Positions 51,893-64,000 are shown, numbered from the stretch's first letter. The stretch is 64,000 nucleotides of DNA from Chaenocephalus aceratus (GCA_023974075.1 CM043796.1:24296927-24360926), one strand, 5' to 3'. Translations and numbers: made by a program. The notes: generated by a model from the sequence alone, not told the origin.

Positions 51893-54800
51893 ATGGCATC
51901 GGTGTCGCTCAGCTCCCGCCTCAACAAGGCCGTGCGCCAGCAGTACATGAGCCTGCCTCAAGGGGAGAGGGTCCAGGTTACCTACATCTGGATTGATGGC
52001 AGCGGGGAGGGTCTGCGCAACAAGACCCGGACCCTAGATGTTGAGCCACAAACCATTGAAGGTAAATGTCCTGTTTTTGGAGTCTTTTTCACCCTTTAAT
52101 TCTGAGCCTCTTACACTTTCACATAAAGAAAAATGTCAAATATGCGTGGAATTGTTTTTTCTATGGGGTATAACTATTGACTCTGCTCTTATATGAATTA
52201 TTAAGGGATTCAGTAACTTAATTTACAAAGAGATTGATACCTCTCTTTGGTAAAAATGTAGGCACAAACCAAAGTTCATTAGCTTAGTTTAGCATAAGGT
52301 CTGGAAGCAGGTGGAAACAGCCTGGCTCAGTTCCAATTGTAACATAATCTACCTTTCTAGGGCTTAATAATTAACGCTAAGCATATCACTTTTGTTCAAA
52401 CTATAGAAAACTGAAGTGTAAAAATGACTTGTTGTTGTTGAATGATTTCATATTCTATTTATTTATTTGCCTTCATCCTCATCTTTCCTTCTTTTTTTTC
52501 AACTGATCTGAGATCATGGAAATCCCCCAAACTAATAATACTTGGTTTTCACCTGACTCCCGTCTAAATTTAAAATGTTTTCCTGCCAATCACTTGTAAA
52601 GGAGATATAAAGGCTATTTTTATTTGTAGGCTACTCTGTAGTACGGTGAGATTACATAAAAGTACTAACAAATAATGTACATGGAATTAGTTTTGGTGAC
52701 ATCACAGCTAAAGTAGTAGCATATCTGGTTTAAAGGCTGAGTTATATTTAGTAATGTTTTGATGATAACATTTAAATGTGTCTTGTCAGATATTCCTGAG
52801 TGGAACTTCGATGGCTCCAGCACATACCAGGCGGAGGGCTCCAACAGTGACATGTACCTCGTCCCAGTGCGCATGTTCAGGGATCCTTTCACCCAAGACC
52901 CCAACAAGCTGGTCCTCTGTGAGGTGCTCAAATACAACCGCTTACCTGCAGGTACATACTGACATGTTGTCCATGTATTATTATCCTGTTCAGTAAATCA
53001 GGACAAACAAGTTGTACCACTTACCTCTGTTATGTCATGTCTAGAAACTAACCATCGGATGAACTGCAACAAAGTGATGGAGAAGGTTAAAGAGCACATT
53101 ATTTGGTTCGGCATGGAGCAGGAGTACACCCTGTTGGGAATAGATGGACATCCCTATAGCTGGCCCACACATGGATTCCCAGCACCCCAAGGTACATCAT
53201 CTGTGATTATTTTCTATTCCTTTTCCGTTCATTTATGTGGAAGAAATATCGAGAACAATACACTCTGTAATAAGCATTCTTTATAAAGTGTTTTTAAGTT
53301 GATAACTAATGATTATTTACTTAATCGGGCATCAATATTCAAAAACAAGGAACATGTGAAAAGAAACATAAAATCTGCAGCTGTTTAAATAGCTGCAGGG
53401 AAGAAAAAAGGAAAGTTATCTTTCACACAGTGGGCGGGGCTTAGGGTTTGCTTGACTGATGTCAACATGCTGTCAAACTGTCTCATTTATGCTGAACAGT
53501 ATGCCAAAATATGTTTCTGAAAGTTCACATGTTATCAAACTGACCTACCTACAGTTGGATGGTTGACACCTTGTTAGAATCCTCGGCTGTGATTGGTTGT
53601 TTTTCTTTAATGTATTCAAGTGGAATCTTTCAAATGCCATTACTGGTTGGAGAAACTGGTTTGTTTTCACAGATTATGTGTCTCATGGGTTAGGTTTTTG
53701 TAAGGGTTAGGGTTAGGGTTAGGGTCAGGATGAAGGGGCCCTTTTTAAGCAAATATGACAACAATTATTAAAGTTGCAAAGTTGCTATTCCCTAACAATG
53801 TTGCTACAAAAATAAAGTTGTTTTAGGATTGGCAATTAATGAAAATGTGTTATGTTTTTTTTGTACAGGTTTATATTCGTTTTTGTCTTAACAAGCTTCC
53901 AATTATGTCACCCAATTGAAGGACCCTACTACTGTGGGGTGGGGGCAGACAAAGCCTTTGGACGGGACATTGTGGAGTGCCACTACAAGGCCTGCCTCTA
54001 TGCTGGGGTCAATATCTACGGCAGCAATGCTGAAGTCATGCCATCTCAGGTAAATGTCTTTCTTATGCGCAGTGGAAAGACGATACTAAAACGATGCCTT
54101 AACTTGAATTATTGTTCCTTGTCCTTTTTGTTTAACACACCAATTTCCCAATTAATCTAATTCTCTGCTTACTTCAGTGGGAGTACCAGGTGGGACCCTG
54201 TGAAGGAATTGAGATGGGCGACCAACTGTGGGTTTCACGCTTCCTGCTGCATCGTGTGTGTGAAGATTTTGGAATTGTTGCAACACTGGACCCCAAACCA
54301 ATGATGGGCAACTGGAATGGCGCTGGTTGTCACACCAATGTCAGCACCAAGCAGATGAGGGAAGAAGGAGGACTGGAGTGAGTAAACACACCCTTTAATA
54401 CTCTAAAGTTTATAATGAATGTATTCACTATAAAACACCTTGTCTAAAATTGTCGCATGAATTGAACCTTACTCATATTGAAGTATTTTGTCTTCTCAAA
54501 GTAGAAATGTTAAATGTTAAGTGAAACAATAGATTTCCACCAAATGTATGTTTTCTGTGTCATTAAATGTTTAAGGATAGAACATTCATTCAAGAAAAAC
54601 TTCATTAAAAAATATGACTGTAAACATTATTTTAAAAGAAAAAACGTACTTATTTGGACTTGCATTCACCAGGCATCATGCCCACACAAACATGAATTCA
54701 AGTTAAATAAAATGTGGTTTGTTAAGACAATACTATTTAAAGACAGCTTTCAACAGAGCTCGCAACAGAAACGTTGTTATTTGCTTAGCAACACATTACT

Positions 54801-55363
54801 CCACTATTTCTGTACAAATGTTATTTGCTGCTATATGAATGCTCTGTATGCCGTACAGAGCCTTTAACCAGGCTGCATTGTATTTACATAAAAAATAAGA
54901 CATTGTTACTCTTTTTTTTGTGACAAAGCTTGGTCATATTTGTTGTCACTTATAAATAGATAACATTCGTCCACAGACAGTCTCTGGAGCAACCAATATC
55001 TAAACCGTTTTTCTTTACTCCTCTAATGACAGGTTTATTGAGCAGGCCATTGAGAAGCTGGGCAAAAGGCACAAGGAGCACATCCGGATGTATGACCCGA
55101 GGGGGGGGAAGGACAACGAGAGGCGTCTCACAGGACACCACGAAACCGCCAGCATCCATGACTTCTCTGCTGGAGTGGCCAACCGAGGGGCCAGCATCCG
55201 CATCCCCCGCCCGGTGGGTCAGGAGAAGAAAGGCTACTTCGAGGACCGTCGACCTTCAGCTAACTGTGACCCATACGCCGTGACCAAGGCCATCGCATAC
55301 ACCTGCCTGCTTCATTCAGAAGACAGGGAGGAGAGCGAAGAGGAGAACATACCTGCTATGTAG
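51893..55363 (+). CDS. glul: Glutamine synthetase
   Basis: Forms glutamine from glutamate, ammonia and ATP; cytosolic (in some fish also mitochondrial) decamer, key in ammonia detoxification. Six coding exons: 51893-52061, 52790-52951, 53045-53191, 53922-54049, 54178-54377 and 55033-55363 (stop 55361-55363), 378 residues, all phases consistent. Domains: beta-grasp with [17 protein letters not shown] and [12 protein letters not shown] (about residues 57-68); catalytic core with [20 protein letters not shown] (metal-binding Glu), [35 protein letters not shown] (glutamate/ATP site), [20 protein letters not shown], and RGASIRIPR. Usual length is 373. Slight oddities: [14 protein letters not shown] and NVST where WEF and NFST are more usual, and a weak acceptor before exon 4 (CAATTGAAG). 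No frame disruption. Paralogue (a or b) is not decided. Confidence 0.97.
53704..53730. repeat. Short (TTAGGG)n-like interstitial telomeric repeat
   Basis: Four consecutive GGTTAG-type units in glul intron 3. Confidence 0.85.
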
Positions 55364-55549
55364 AAAAATATACAAATATACATCTGCCTGCTAGTTAGAC
55401 ACTTTCAAAATGTGGAGGTTTATTGATGTTGCTATATTTATTATGAGATACATTTTCACGAGATACAGTACTAGTAAATGTTTCTAGAAACAGGGAATAT
55501 CACTTTATGTATGCCTATGTATTATTATTACATGTGTTGGGTAAAGAGA

Positions 55550-55555
55550 AATAAA
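55550..55555 (+). terminator. glul: glul poly(A) signal
   Basis: AATAAAG 187 bp after the stop codon, in an AT-rich 3' untranslated region. Confidence 0.8.
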
Positions 55556-55779
55556 GACACAGCAGTGCTCTACTTGCCGGGATCGCTTGTTTGTTTGTTT
55601 GTTAAATATTAGAATACAAAATCAAATGTAAAGTAAAAACAAAAAAAACTAGGGATTAGCAGTATTGGTATTCAATACTTTCTGAGATTTGATTAATGTA
55701 ATAGGCTATTGAAAAAGATGTGAAGGATTTTCTTTCACAGGTTTTTAAAGGTGGTTGAGATTTTAGTGTTCTCTGTCAA

Positions 55780-56215
55780 CATCATTTCATTTCATTTCAT
55801 TTCAAACCTTTATTTAGACAGATAGGTCCCTTGAGATCATGGATCTCTTTTACAAGGGAGACCTGCATCAATTTAGTTCCACATGAAACATAAAAACAAC
55901 ATAAAAACAAACAATAGAGGACATCATATTTACATATTCACCAACACTTACAAACACCCATAGTGTCAGAAAGCATCTCGTGCAGACGTGCCTTAAAAAC
56001 ATTCAGAGAAATAAAATTGCTCAATTTTAATTTGGACTGTCGGCTGTTCCAAGCAAGTGGAGCTGCGCACATAAAAGCCGTCTTACCTAAGACAGTCCTC
56101 ACTCTTGGCACATCTAACAAGACCACATCCTGCAATCTCAGACAACAGCTGCCCGCAACTTTCTGCTTTACCAGAGAACAGATGTAATACGGGAGTTTGC
56201 CCAACATACTTTATA
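55780..56215 (-). mobile_element. LINE 3' fragment (Tx1/RTE-like), minus strand
   Basis: The minus-strand frame 56207-55938 ends like fish LINE reverse transcriptases (RVRTVLGKTAFMCAAPLAWN ... LSNFISLNVFKARL). On the + strand the other side ends in repeated CATTT units (55785-55805), the usual 3' repeat tail. 5'-truncated copy. Confidence 0.75.
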
Positions 56216-58132
56216 AATAAAAGTGTACCAGTGACTGAGCCTCCGTACAGAGAGTGATGGTAAAACTGCCTTGGTCATCGAATTAACAGTGAATCTTTGT
56301 TATTGTTTGGTCATCATATTCACATTACAAATTAATTTAAAAAGTGATTCTTAACCCTGGCCTCATCCTAAATGATAAACAAACAAAGTGTTATACTAAT
56401 TATCAGTGTTTCGTCATCTTTATATCCAACTGTAACAATTATGAATGAAGATTGAAACCTTGAGGTACAGCCATATTGGTTTAGATTCTGATTCCCTTTT
56501 TGATTGCCAGAAAAATCCAACTCCAGTTGAATATAATCTGACCAAATCTACTACAGTAGTGTCACAGATTACCACCAGGTGGAGCCACTAGTTCTCCTCT
56601 CACAGTGCCTCATCATGTCAGTGCATTTAAACAATTGTAATTCATCACCAGTCAGAACCACCTGGAGAGAGGTCAAGGTGTCACAACAGACCAACACCGT
56701 CTATGTGGCGCTTTGAGAATAATGATTGACATGTGGTTTGGAATAATGGAGCATTCAACCACACAAATAAAAGATTGCAGGCAGAAATGTGTGATGAATG
56801 AGTCTCTCTATGTTCCTCTCAGTATGGCAGCCTGATGCTTGGTGCACCTGACATATGGCGTTTCCATCTCATCCCGTTACTTCCCGACATACGATCCTCT
56901 CACTTGTAGCCCGGCAGTGTCAAAATGACTCAGTATTCAAGCTGTTTGAGGGGAGGTTTTTGCAACATGAGTAAACAGAAAAAAAGGAATTCTGAAGAGC
57001 AGATCAGATGCCAGCACATACCAGATTTCCATGGATACAGGCAGTAACTTGGCAACTGTGATGTTTGTCTGTTGTCATGGAAACATCCGTCTAGCAGAGC
57101 TTTTAGCAGGGATATCAGGAGCCTGGTGAGATGAGGGCATGGAGAGAGAATAATGTTCATATCTGTGTGTTTAATGTCATTTTAGTTTTTTAAGTTAAAT
57201 GCCACATATACTAGACCCATTATAAACGCTGTATGTGAAAATCGTACAGGGTGTCATCTTTTTTAATGCAACACCTTCATAACTTTCACTGCTCGAGCTG
57301 CTGATGCTGCACATTTAGAAAGGAAATCCAGTCAGAAACAGGAAGTGCTACAAGAGGAAGTAATGTGAGATATTATCATGTACATTTATTTTCAGTTTTT
57401 AATGTTTAATATGTAAGATGAACATTGTTTTGTCTTTAGAAATGTCATAGTACAGCTTGACAGTGTAATTACTTTAATGTGTGTTTATACGTTTGAACGT
57501 TTTACTCCTCCTGGGAAATTCAAATATTTAAGAATCAAAAGATTTAATGTCATATCAAATTTCGGCTAACTTTTGTTATTTTGCATGTCTGAATGTAAAA
57601 TGCAGCATACATAATTATATGTTTACACATTTGACATTTTATCATATTCTAAATGTGATATTATATTTGTATCCTCAAATTGAACGTTTTGATTGTTTTT
57701 TCTAGTCCAACAAGTAATTATATTTGTTCTATTCAATGGTTAAATGTATGTTTAAGATCGTAGTTGGTCATTTCAAACATATAAACTAATACATGTTTGT
57801 TATTTATTATATTGTTGGTCGAACGCACTTATTGTAAGTCGCTTTGGATAAAAGCGTCAGCTAAATGCAATGTAATGTAATATCAAATCAAATCAAGTTA
57901 TATTTATATAGCACATTTATTAACGATTTTTGGTCGAGCCAAAGTGCTGTACATATAATAAAAAAAAAATATATAATATCCCTAAGAACTTGGAGAAAAA
58001 GATCCCTCCCATTACTTTCACTGGGTTGTCAGAGTGACGTCACTGGTCTCGTGGGGGTTCGCGGCAGCAGGTGAGCGCGCAGCATCGCCTCCTCGCTGTT
58101 TCAGAAACGCAGAGCGGCGGAGTAGCGGAGCC
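56216..58132. other. Intergenic region between glul and arrdc1
   Basis: Mostly unidentified AT-rich DNA. 57820-57880 holds the 3' end of a fish SINE/LINE family (TAAGTCGCTTTGGATAAAAG, then GCGTCAGCTAAATG). 57882-57960 holds an inverted L2-like 3' tail (TTATATTTATATAGCACATT). 58030-58132 is GC-rich and is probably the arrdc1 5' untranslated region. Confidence 0.6.
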
Positions 58133-58250
58133 ATGGGAAAGCTTCAAGAATTTGATATCACTTTTACCAACAACAAGGTCGTCTACGGTCCCGGAGAGTC
58201 TATTAGCGGAAATGTGAAAATACGAACCGGCCACTCGTTGCAGTACAAAG
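58133..58250 (+). CDS. arrdc1: Arrestin domain-containing protein 1, first coding exon (partial gene)
   Basis: Alpha-arrestin adaptor that links cargo to NEDD4-type ubiquitin ligases and to plasma-membrane vesicle release in mammals. Exon 1 encodes MGKLQEFDITFTNNKVVYGP, then GESISGNVKIRTGHSLQYK, the first beta strands of the arrestin-N domain (pattern F-x(n)-VVYxPGExxxGxVxxR). The ATG follows GAGCC, a fair Kozak context. The donor AAAG/GTAGGA ends the exon in phase 1; an open frame continues through the donor to 58780 but loses similarity there and is intron. Exon 2 is not found before 64000, so intron 1 is at least 5.7 kb. Human ARRDC1 is also in 9q34.3. Confidence 0.85.
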
Positions 58251-60256
58251 GTAGGAAGCTTTTCTTCAACATGTTTATGAGAGAGGAAACATGTTGCCAG
58301 CGTGTCTTTCACGAGTCAGTGAAGCGCGCGACGCAGGCTCGAGTCGATGTAAATAAACTTTATTTAAACCTCTTTGATGTTGCTGGACACGAGGATGAAC
58401 TCAAAGCTAGATATCAGGCGCGTGGTTGTTTCTCAGAAGGCTTAAGGCTCATTTTTGCAACTGTGGACGTGATAGAAATGTTGGTGCGGACATTAGGGGC
58501 TTTGCTGGTGCTGGGCTGGGAGTGTTTCCACCCTCCACATGACACCAGCTCTCTGTTGTTGTTAGCTCGGTGCTGTCGATTGAAAACCACATCCTGTTCG
58601 CATCCTGCTCGTGGCAACATGTTGCTTCCATGTTTTGTGAAAATGTTGTGGAAAAGTGTTCAAAAAGCAGAACAAGTGTTAGACACCTTTTATTACTTTA
58701 TTAAAACCATATTTAGGCTTGGGGGGTTACTTAAAACATTGAATTGTGTTACAATTACCTGTAAAACATGTGTAACTTAAAAGGTAATGTAAACTGATTT
58801 CCTTTTGTTACATAACAGAACACTGTAACCATAGATGTCTTGTAAATCTGCCTTTGCTCAGTGTTTTTTTTTAAAGAAAAACCTGCCTTTCATTAAACAT
58901 ATTCCGAAAGTAGTCTATAGACCAAGAGTGAAACACATCACCACATAGTACACAAAGTTAAAAAAGCTAAATTACAATCTGGATAAACAGAAATGGCTCC
59001 GTCGTTGTATACAACGTACAGAATATGGAAACATTTCCACCCAGTGAAAGCATTTTTCGAATTAAAAGCCACAATGATGGATTCGAAGATTCTCTATGGT
59101 TTCACTCAATACTTTTTTTCAGTCAGGAAGTGTTCTTTATATATTTTAAAACATATACAAATATTGTTATCCTGGTAGTAATCCCCTTTTTTTTCTTTTA
59201 AACGTGCCAGTAATCTGATGACATATTGTAGTCCATGCAACTGTAAGGGAATACCGTTTTGTATTCTAATGATGTAATCCTGTGACATGTATTCAGTTAC
59301 TCCCCCAGCCTGACCATATGTCTTAAGTCTGCTCATGTTCCACAGTAAAGAAGGACATTGGAAACGTCTGATGCCAACAACTTAGACACACTTGTGGGAA
59401 TAGCTGCTAATGAAGGGTAAAGTAGGTGAGCAAGGTGGAGAAGCTTTTGGAGTTGCCATGGAGGTACACACATCATCTATTGTATGCAAGCGATCCTTGT
59501 GGGGATTCTTGTCTGATAATAGAGCTGCTATCAACTTCACCTAAAGCTCATTTTCAAAGGGAGTCTGCCACAGAGGTATCATTTACTAGGGACGTTAATT
59601 AAGAGGTTTCCTGGGAAATGCAATGATTGTCAGCTGATTTTTGGCAACAGAAAAGCCTTAAAGTTCCAATGTATTACTGGGTTCAGACAAAAACTGCAAA
59701 ACAGCAGTGATATTTATTTACATATGTATTACATTAGCCCAAAAACAACACCTTCAAAGAAATTTGACGGGTTTTGATTAGGATTCTGTGAGACTGCTTT
59801 GTACGTCTCCTGTTTTTGTGTCATATTGAGAAAATGATACATAAGGTATTAATGATAATAATAATAGATGACATTTGTATGGCACCTTTCACAGGACCCA
59901 AGGCCGCTTTACATGGTGAACAAACAAACAAACAAAAGGGGCAAATAATAAAGTAAAACATTATATAAATAGCAGTAGGAGTGGAATATTGGCTTGTTAC
60001 CTAATTTATTTTGAATTTTCTGTCTTTATTTGATCGATAATGTCCTAAGTGTCATCAGGGTAATAATAACCCATACAAAAAACATATCCATATTAATGGG
60101 ATCGCTACAATGATACAGATTAAGAGTGGTTGCACTTCTGGGGCCATTGGCATTTTTTTTTAATAATTTGTATCGATCAACCCAAACATCAACAGACCTC
60201 TTTAACTGAAGACTGGTTTTCCATCCTTTTATTTGCCATAATTTCCTGGCTTGTTG

Positions 60257-60583
60257 TAGGGCTGCTCAATTAATCGTATTTTACGCAATTACGATTTTGG
60301 CTTGCAACGATTATGAAAACATCATAATCAAAATAAAACGATTATTTATTTATTTTAATTAATTTGTTTTTAATTAATTTTTATTTAAAAAAAAAGTGTT
60401 TTCAGTTGAATTATACTTAAAGTTTAGGGTAATCAACTGTTAAAAACATACTGTTCACATTTTCTTTTCTTTCAATAAATGGATGTTTTCAAAGTAAATG
60501 GATAATCGTTTTTAATAATCGTGATATCAATTATTGACCCAAATAATCGAGATTATGATTTTTGCCATAATCGAGCAGCCCTA
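60257..60583. mobile_element. hAT-type MITE, copy 2
   Basis: Ends TAGGGCTGCTCAATTA and TAATCGAGCAGCCCTA, with exact 8-bp target duplication GCTTGTTG at 60249-60256 and 60584-60591. It is the reverse-complement relative of the copy at 6154-6508. No coding capacity. Confidence 0.93.
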
Positions 60584-61317
60584 GCTTGTTGTGCCTGTAG
60601 GTAAAGCATAGTGAGATTAATATGCCATCATGCACAGGCTGACCTGCAGCAGATGGCGTTCAGCAGAGGTCAGATCTTACACAGTAAGGTCACACGGTTG
60701 CGGTGAGCCTGTACCTGACAAAAGGCGTTTATCCCCAAATTAATTATCGGTGGCTTTGGGCGAATGTTGGCTGTCCTTAAAGAGGAAACCGACAACAAGA
60801 GCTTCAAGTAAACAGCTCAATACATGCCAGATGAAACGAGCATGTGGAACGAGCATGTGGAAGGGTTTTGATTTAGGATTTGCATTAGCTACAACCACAT
60901 GAATAGTATCTGTTGCATACTGGCAGTCTGTCCATGCATTTTCATTTCTCTGTAAATCCAAATTTCACACCTGCAACAAAGTGAAAAACCACAGTGTTCT
61001 TTCAAGGCTCTGCCCTCGGCATCACCATTTGAATATATGAACGCTGAAACTAAATACATCATTATACATTCTTTTTATGAATATAATACATTTGAGTATA
61101 ATATTTCTTAGGGTTTATTACGTTGTTTGATAGGAAGACTTCTTTGAAAGTATCTCAAACACATCATTTTTTACTTTTGACTTGTCCGCTCTGCTGTATA
61201 TTCTTATACACAGGTTATTTGTATGACAGACTCTATAACCACAAGGACAGAAAGGACAAGAGTCTAACCTGTTAATACATATTTTACATATGGAACCTTT
61301 CATTGCAGTCTGAAAAG

Positions 61318-61580
61318 GGCGGTGGTGGCGAAGTCCATAGGGACTCGGCTTGGCAACTGGAAGGTCACCCCGGGTTCAAGTCCCGGAAAGACCAAGTGCT
61401 ACCGAGGTGTCCCTGAGCAAGGCACTGTTCCCTACACAGCTCCCCGGGCACCGTTCAAAATGGCAGCCCACTGCTCCTAACATTAGGATGGGTCAAATGC
61501 AGAGAAACCGTTTCGTTACATGGTACCTGTACTGTGTAATGACAATAAGTTGAATCTATCTATCTATCTATCTATCTAAA
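61318..61580 (+). mobile_element. tRNA-derived SINE with (ATCT)n tail
   Basis: The head has pol III box-like sequences (TGGCGAAGTCC as A box, GGTTCAAGTCC as B box) of a tRNA; a conserved body GTGTCCCTGAGCAAGGCACT and CAGCTCCCCGGGCACCG, frequent in fish SINEs, follows; the 3' end is (ATCT)5. Confidence 0.85.
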
Positions 61581-63092
61581 AGGTTTTATATTTGTTACAT
61601 ACAACAGATGGGACATGTTTCACACATTTTTTGTCTCAATATTACTTCTAGGCACTCTCTTATAAACAACTAAAATGCCTTTATTGTAATGGCATTGTTG
61701 TGTTGGAGTTGGCAAACAACTGGCACATTTGTGCAAACTTCCTGAGAAAGACTTGATCATTGTTTAAAATAGTTCCTTTGAGTTTTCTTGTGATTGTTCT
61801 GCCTACGTGTTTTGATTCCCGAAGAGCATTCCGGGAAGAGCTTCTTCCCGAAACCAATTTGATTTCAAGATAAAATAAGCAGAGTTCTCTCTTTGCCTTT
61901 TTTAGTCAACACATTCTGCCCTGATATATTTTATAGTTTACAACATAACAAACAATGATCGTTTTGTCCTTCAAATAATATTGAATCACACTTTAAGCTT
62001 ACCAGTGTAGTGTGTTTTACGGGGTGATGTATAAGATATTGTTTGTGCCAGTGGACCATAAGTCCCTCAGTCCTCCACTCACTTCCTTGTTGAAGGCACT
62101 CCAACTGCTGAAACTAAAGAAGCTCCCTGTCTGGCTCTTAGCCGGTCCGTTAATGTACTGTAAATGCTGAGGCTGCATTATGTGTCCAGTGACATCACCC
62201 CTCTCCACCACCGCCGCTGATGATTCCTTCAATCAGATGGCATGCAGCATGCCGAGGCAGGAACATGTGCGTGCTTTGTGGGAGCGTGAGAATTTCCTGT
62301 TTTTGTGTCTTCCTGAGAAAACAATACAGAGAAGTTAAGGGTTTGGTACTGTACCTAATTGTATTCATCTTTTGGATTATTTAGGGACAATGTCCTATTA
62401 AGTTAGGTGATGAGTCATAAGGGTACAATTCCAGAGAAACCCTATCCGTATTCCTGGTAATCGCAGTGTATACTTCTAAAGAATATCTACTATGAATGCA
62501 AACTGCAACAACGACATCCTTTAATAAGGCAGAGTTGTAAAATCCCCCCATAATGGTTAGCTTCCCTTTTTCTCTTTCATGAGTTGGTTTTTGAAAGCTT
62601 TATTTGCACAAGAAATGTGCATGGCGTCCACGAAAAGCCAACACCCTCCGGACATTTGACTGAAGAGCAGGACTGATTTTCAGGGCAGGACCGCTTGCAT
62701 GGTCTCTAAGTGGGTTGTAAAGTGTTTGATATCCTTTGTGTGAATCAACCACATATATCCATTACGTGGCACAATATGAGCTGTGTATGGATCCTGTTGG
62801 TGTTTTATTTATCCTGCATCGTGAGTAAGGTGCGTACAGTTGTACGATGAAATGACAGAAGAATATTAATAAGCATACCTAGTTCATACACCTTTTCTGG
62901 GATGCTGACTATTGTAGAGGCCAAATGTGCGGACTCACTCGATTATTGATGATGCAGACCATTAGACAGAACGTCTATCGATCAGCCTCCTCACAAAGAA
63001 GGTTGTTAAAGCACAGTCATGAATGAAACTAGATGAATGAGCAACTTACTGTACTGTGCTCAACCTTACTTCCAGTAGACGCATACTATTAA

Positions 63093-63430
63093 AGGTGGGG
63101 TAGGTAAGTTTGAGAAACCGGCTCGAGATACACTTTTTGTTATATTCCATGGAATGCTCTTAACATCCCGATAGCAATGAATATCTGTGGAAGCCGTAGT
63201 ACTGTAAAAAGCACGACCAATCATCTGAGCCGGCCCGGCTAAAATAACTGGATGGCCTACCTGCCTGTCAGCCTTCCATCTGGGCACAAACTTATCTCGT
63301 GCCCTCATTGGTCATGTGCGCGTTCGTTGGAGGAGGGGCTCTGTGAGGAAGTGGCAGATTTTTTCCGGCTGTGTATTTTCAAATTCTAGCGCAGTCGAGC
63401 TGGTTTCTCCAAAATGACCTACCCCACCTT
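63093..63430. mobile_element. TTAA-type MITE, 338 bp
   Basis: Ends AGGTGGGGTAGGT and ACCTACCCCACCT, with inner similarity over about 35 bp (GAGAAACC(G/A)GCTCGA). TTAA flanks both sides (63089-63092 and 63431-63434). Piggybac/Kolobok-type target. No coding capacity. Confidence 0.92.
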
Positions 63431-64000
63431 TAAACCTTAGAACAATTCTGTTCATATAACATTCATCTCACTTTAGTAGGAAAGTCTTTTCCTCTAGCTA
63501 GTGCCAATATGAGTTTGAGATTTGGGATGTTTAGTGATATGTCTCTACATCTATTGGACATCACGATATTCGTTATTCATGGTTCCCTCTGGATGAAATT
63601 GCCATGTCCCTTAACTTTGCAGATTGCACCATCGCCATGTCAAAATGTTTTGTGACTGCTGTAGCTGTAAGACTGGAAAAGTGCTATAATAATGCAGACC
63701 ACGTTACATTTCTCCAACACATTGGTTTACGACCACATTTCTGCAAAACGATTTGGGTAATGTGTTGTTATAAATCTCCTTGTCATCAGTCCTGATTTAG
63801 CACTTCACGTAAATATGTCCTCTACACACTACATGTTTGATTTGTGATATTGACCGAAAGAAGTTAATGGTGAACAATATAGACCTGAAGAAGTGGGAGC
63901 AGCCATTCAGCCCGCGTGGTTCCGTCTCTCCTCTCGTGTGTTAGCACTGAGCAGCTGTGTAGTCACCTGGTACCAGAGATGTTGTAACTCCTTGTCTCGG

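Larger units (their letters stand above)
58251..64000 (+). other. arrdc1: arrdc1 intron 1 (to window end)
   Basis: No further exon is recognised. Contains a LINE-tail-like segment (59848-59935: (TAA)n and GGCACCTTTCACAGGACCCA), a hAT MITE, a SINE and a TTAA MITE (listed separately). The rest is AT-rich, unidentified. Confidence 0.6.

Noticed and set aside
53880..53925. Alternative upstream start of glul exon 4
   Set aside because: An open frame extends upstream to 53852, but only the AG at 53920-53921 gives the phase and the conserved GPYYCGVG sequence.
58251..58780. Extension of arrdc1 exon 1 as one 248-codon frame
   Set aside because: Similarity to arrestin-N stops at the GT donor at 58251; the rest looks like random intron sequence.

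Overview
The window is a piece of a ray-finned (teleost, probably percomorph) fish chromosome. Evidence: intron-rich vertebrate genes with GT-AG junctions, a high load of fish-type repeats (DIRS, PIF/Harbinger, hAT, Gypsy, L2-like LINE, tRNA-derived SINE, TTAA MITEs), AT-rich introns, and a gene set matching the neighbourhood of human 9q34.3 (ENTPD2, PHPT1, MAMDC4, ARRDC1). Nothing suggests bacterial or viral DNA.

Layout, all protein genes on the + strand. 1-2286: last four exons of an ENTPD2-like ectonucleotidase. 4793-6986: phpt1, a protein-histidine phosphatase in three exons. 8830-35745: mamdc4 (apical endosomal glycoprotein), about 29 exons encoding a signal peptide, three LDL-receptor class A modules, six MAM domains, one transmembrane helix and a short tail; its proposed last intron (about 9.3 kb) holds a DIRS element and a LINE. 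37195-38565: an unidentified two-exon small-protein candidate. 51893-55363: glul, glutamine synthetase in six coding exons, with a possible first exon at 45594-45611. 58133-58250: first coding exon of arrdc1; the rest of the window is its first intron.

The remainder is mostly mobile DNA, much of it nested. A DIRS-like tyrosine-recombinase retrotransposon (27919-34640, minus strand) shows inverted ends plus an internal complementary region and is invaded by a PIF/Harbinger transposon; a related Harbinger MITE sits in mamdc4. A 5.07-kb hAT element (38871-43939) has an 8-bp target duplication and carries a second hAT element (39960-41016) with its own 8-bp duplication. A Gypsy LTR element (46731 to about 51.8 kb) lies between the possible first glul exon and its coding exons; it has lost the 3' half of pol, and one LTR carries a minisatellite and a further insertion. 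Two copies of one hAT MITE lie in opposite orientation 54 kb apart, in phpt1 and arrdc1 introns.

A notable property is that phpt1 and mamdc4 exons, otherwise clearly conserved with good splice sites, carry single-base frame disruptions mostly at short homopolymers. Uncorrected sequencing errors are the simplest reading; decay of both genes is the alternative. I found no convincing new gene system. The most informative structures are the nested transposons with intact target duplications, the DIRS internal complementary region, and the in-frame upstream exon of glul.
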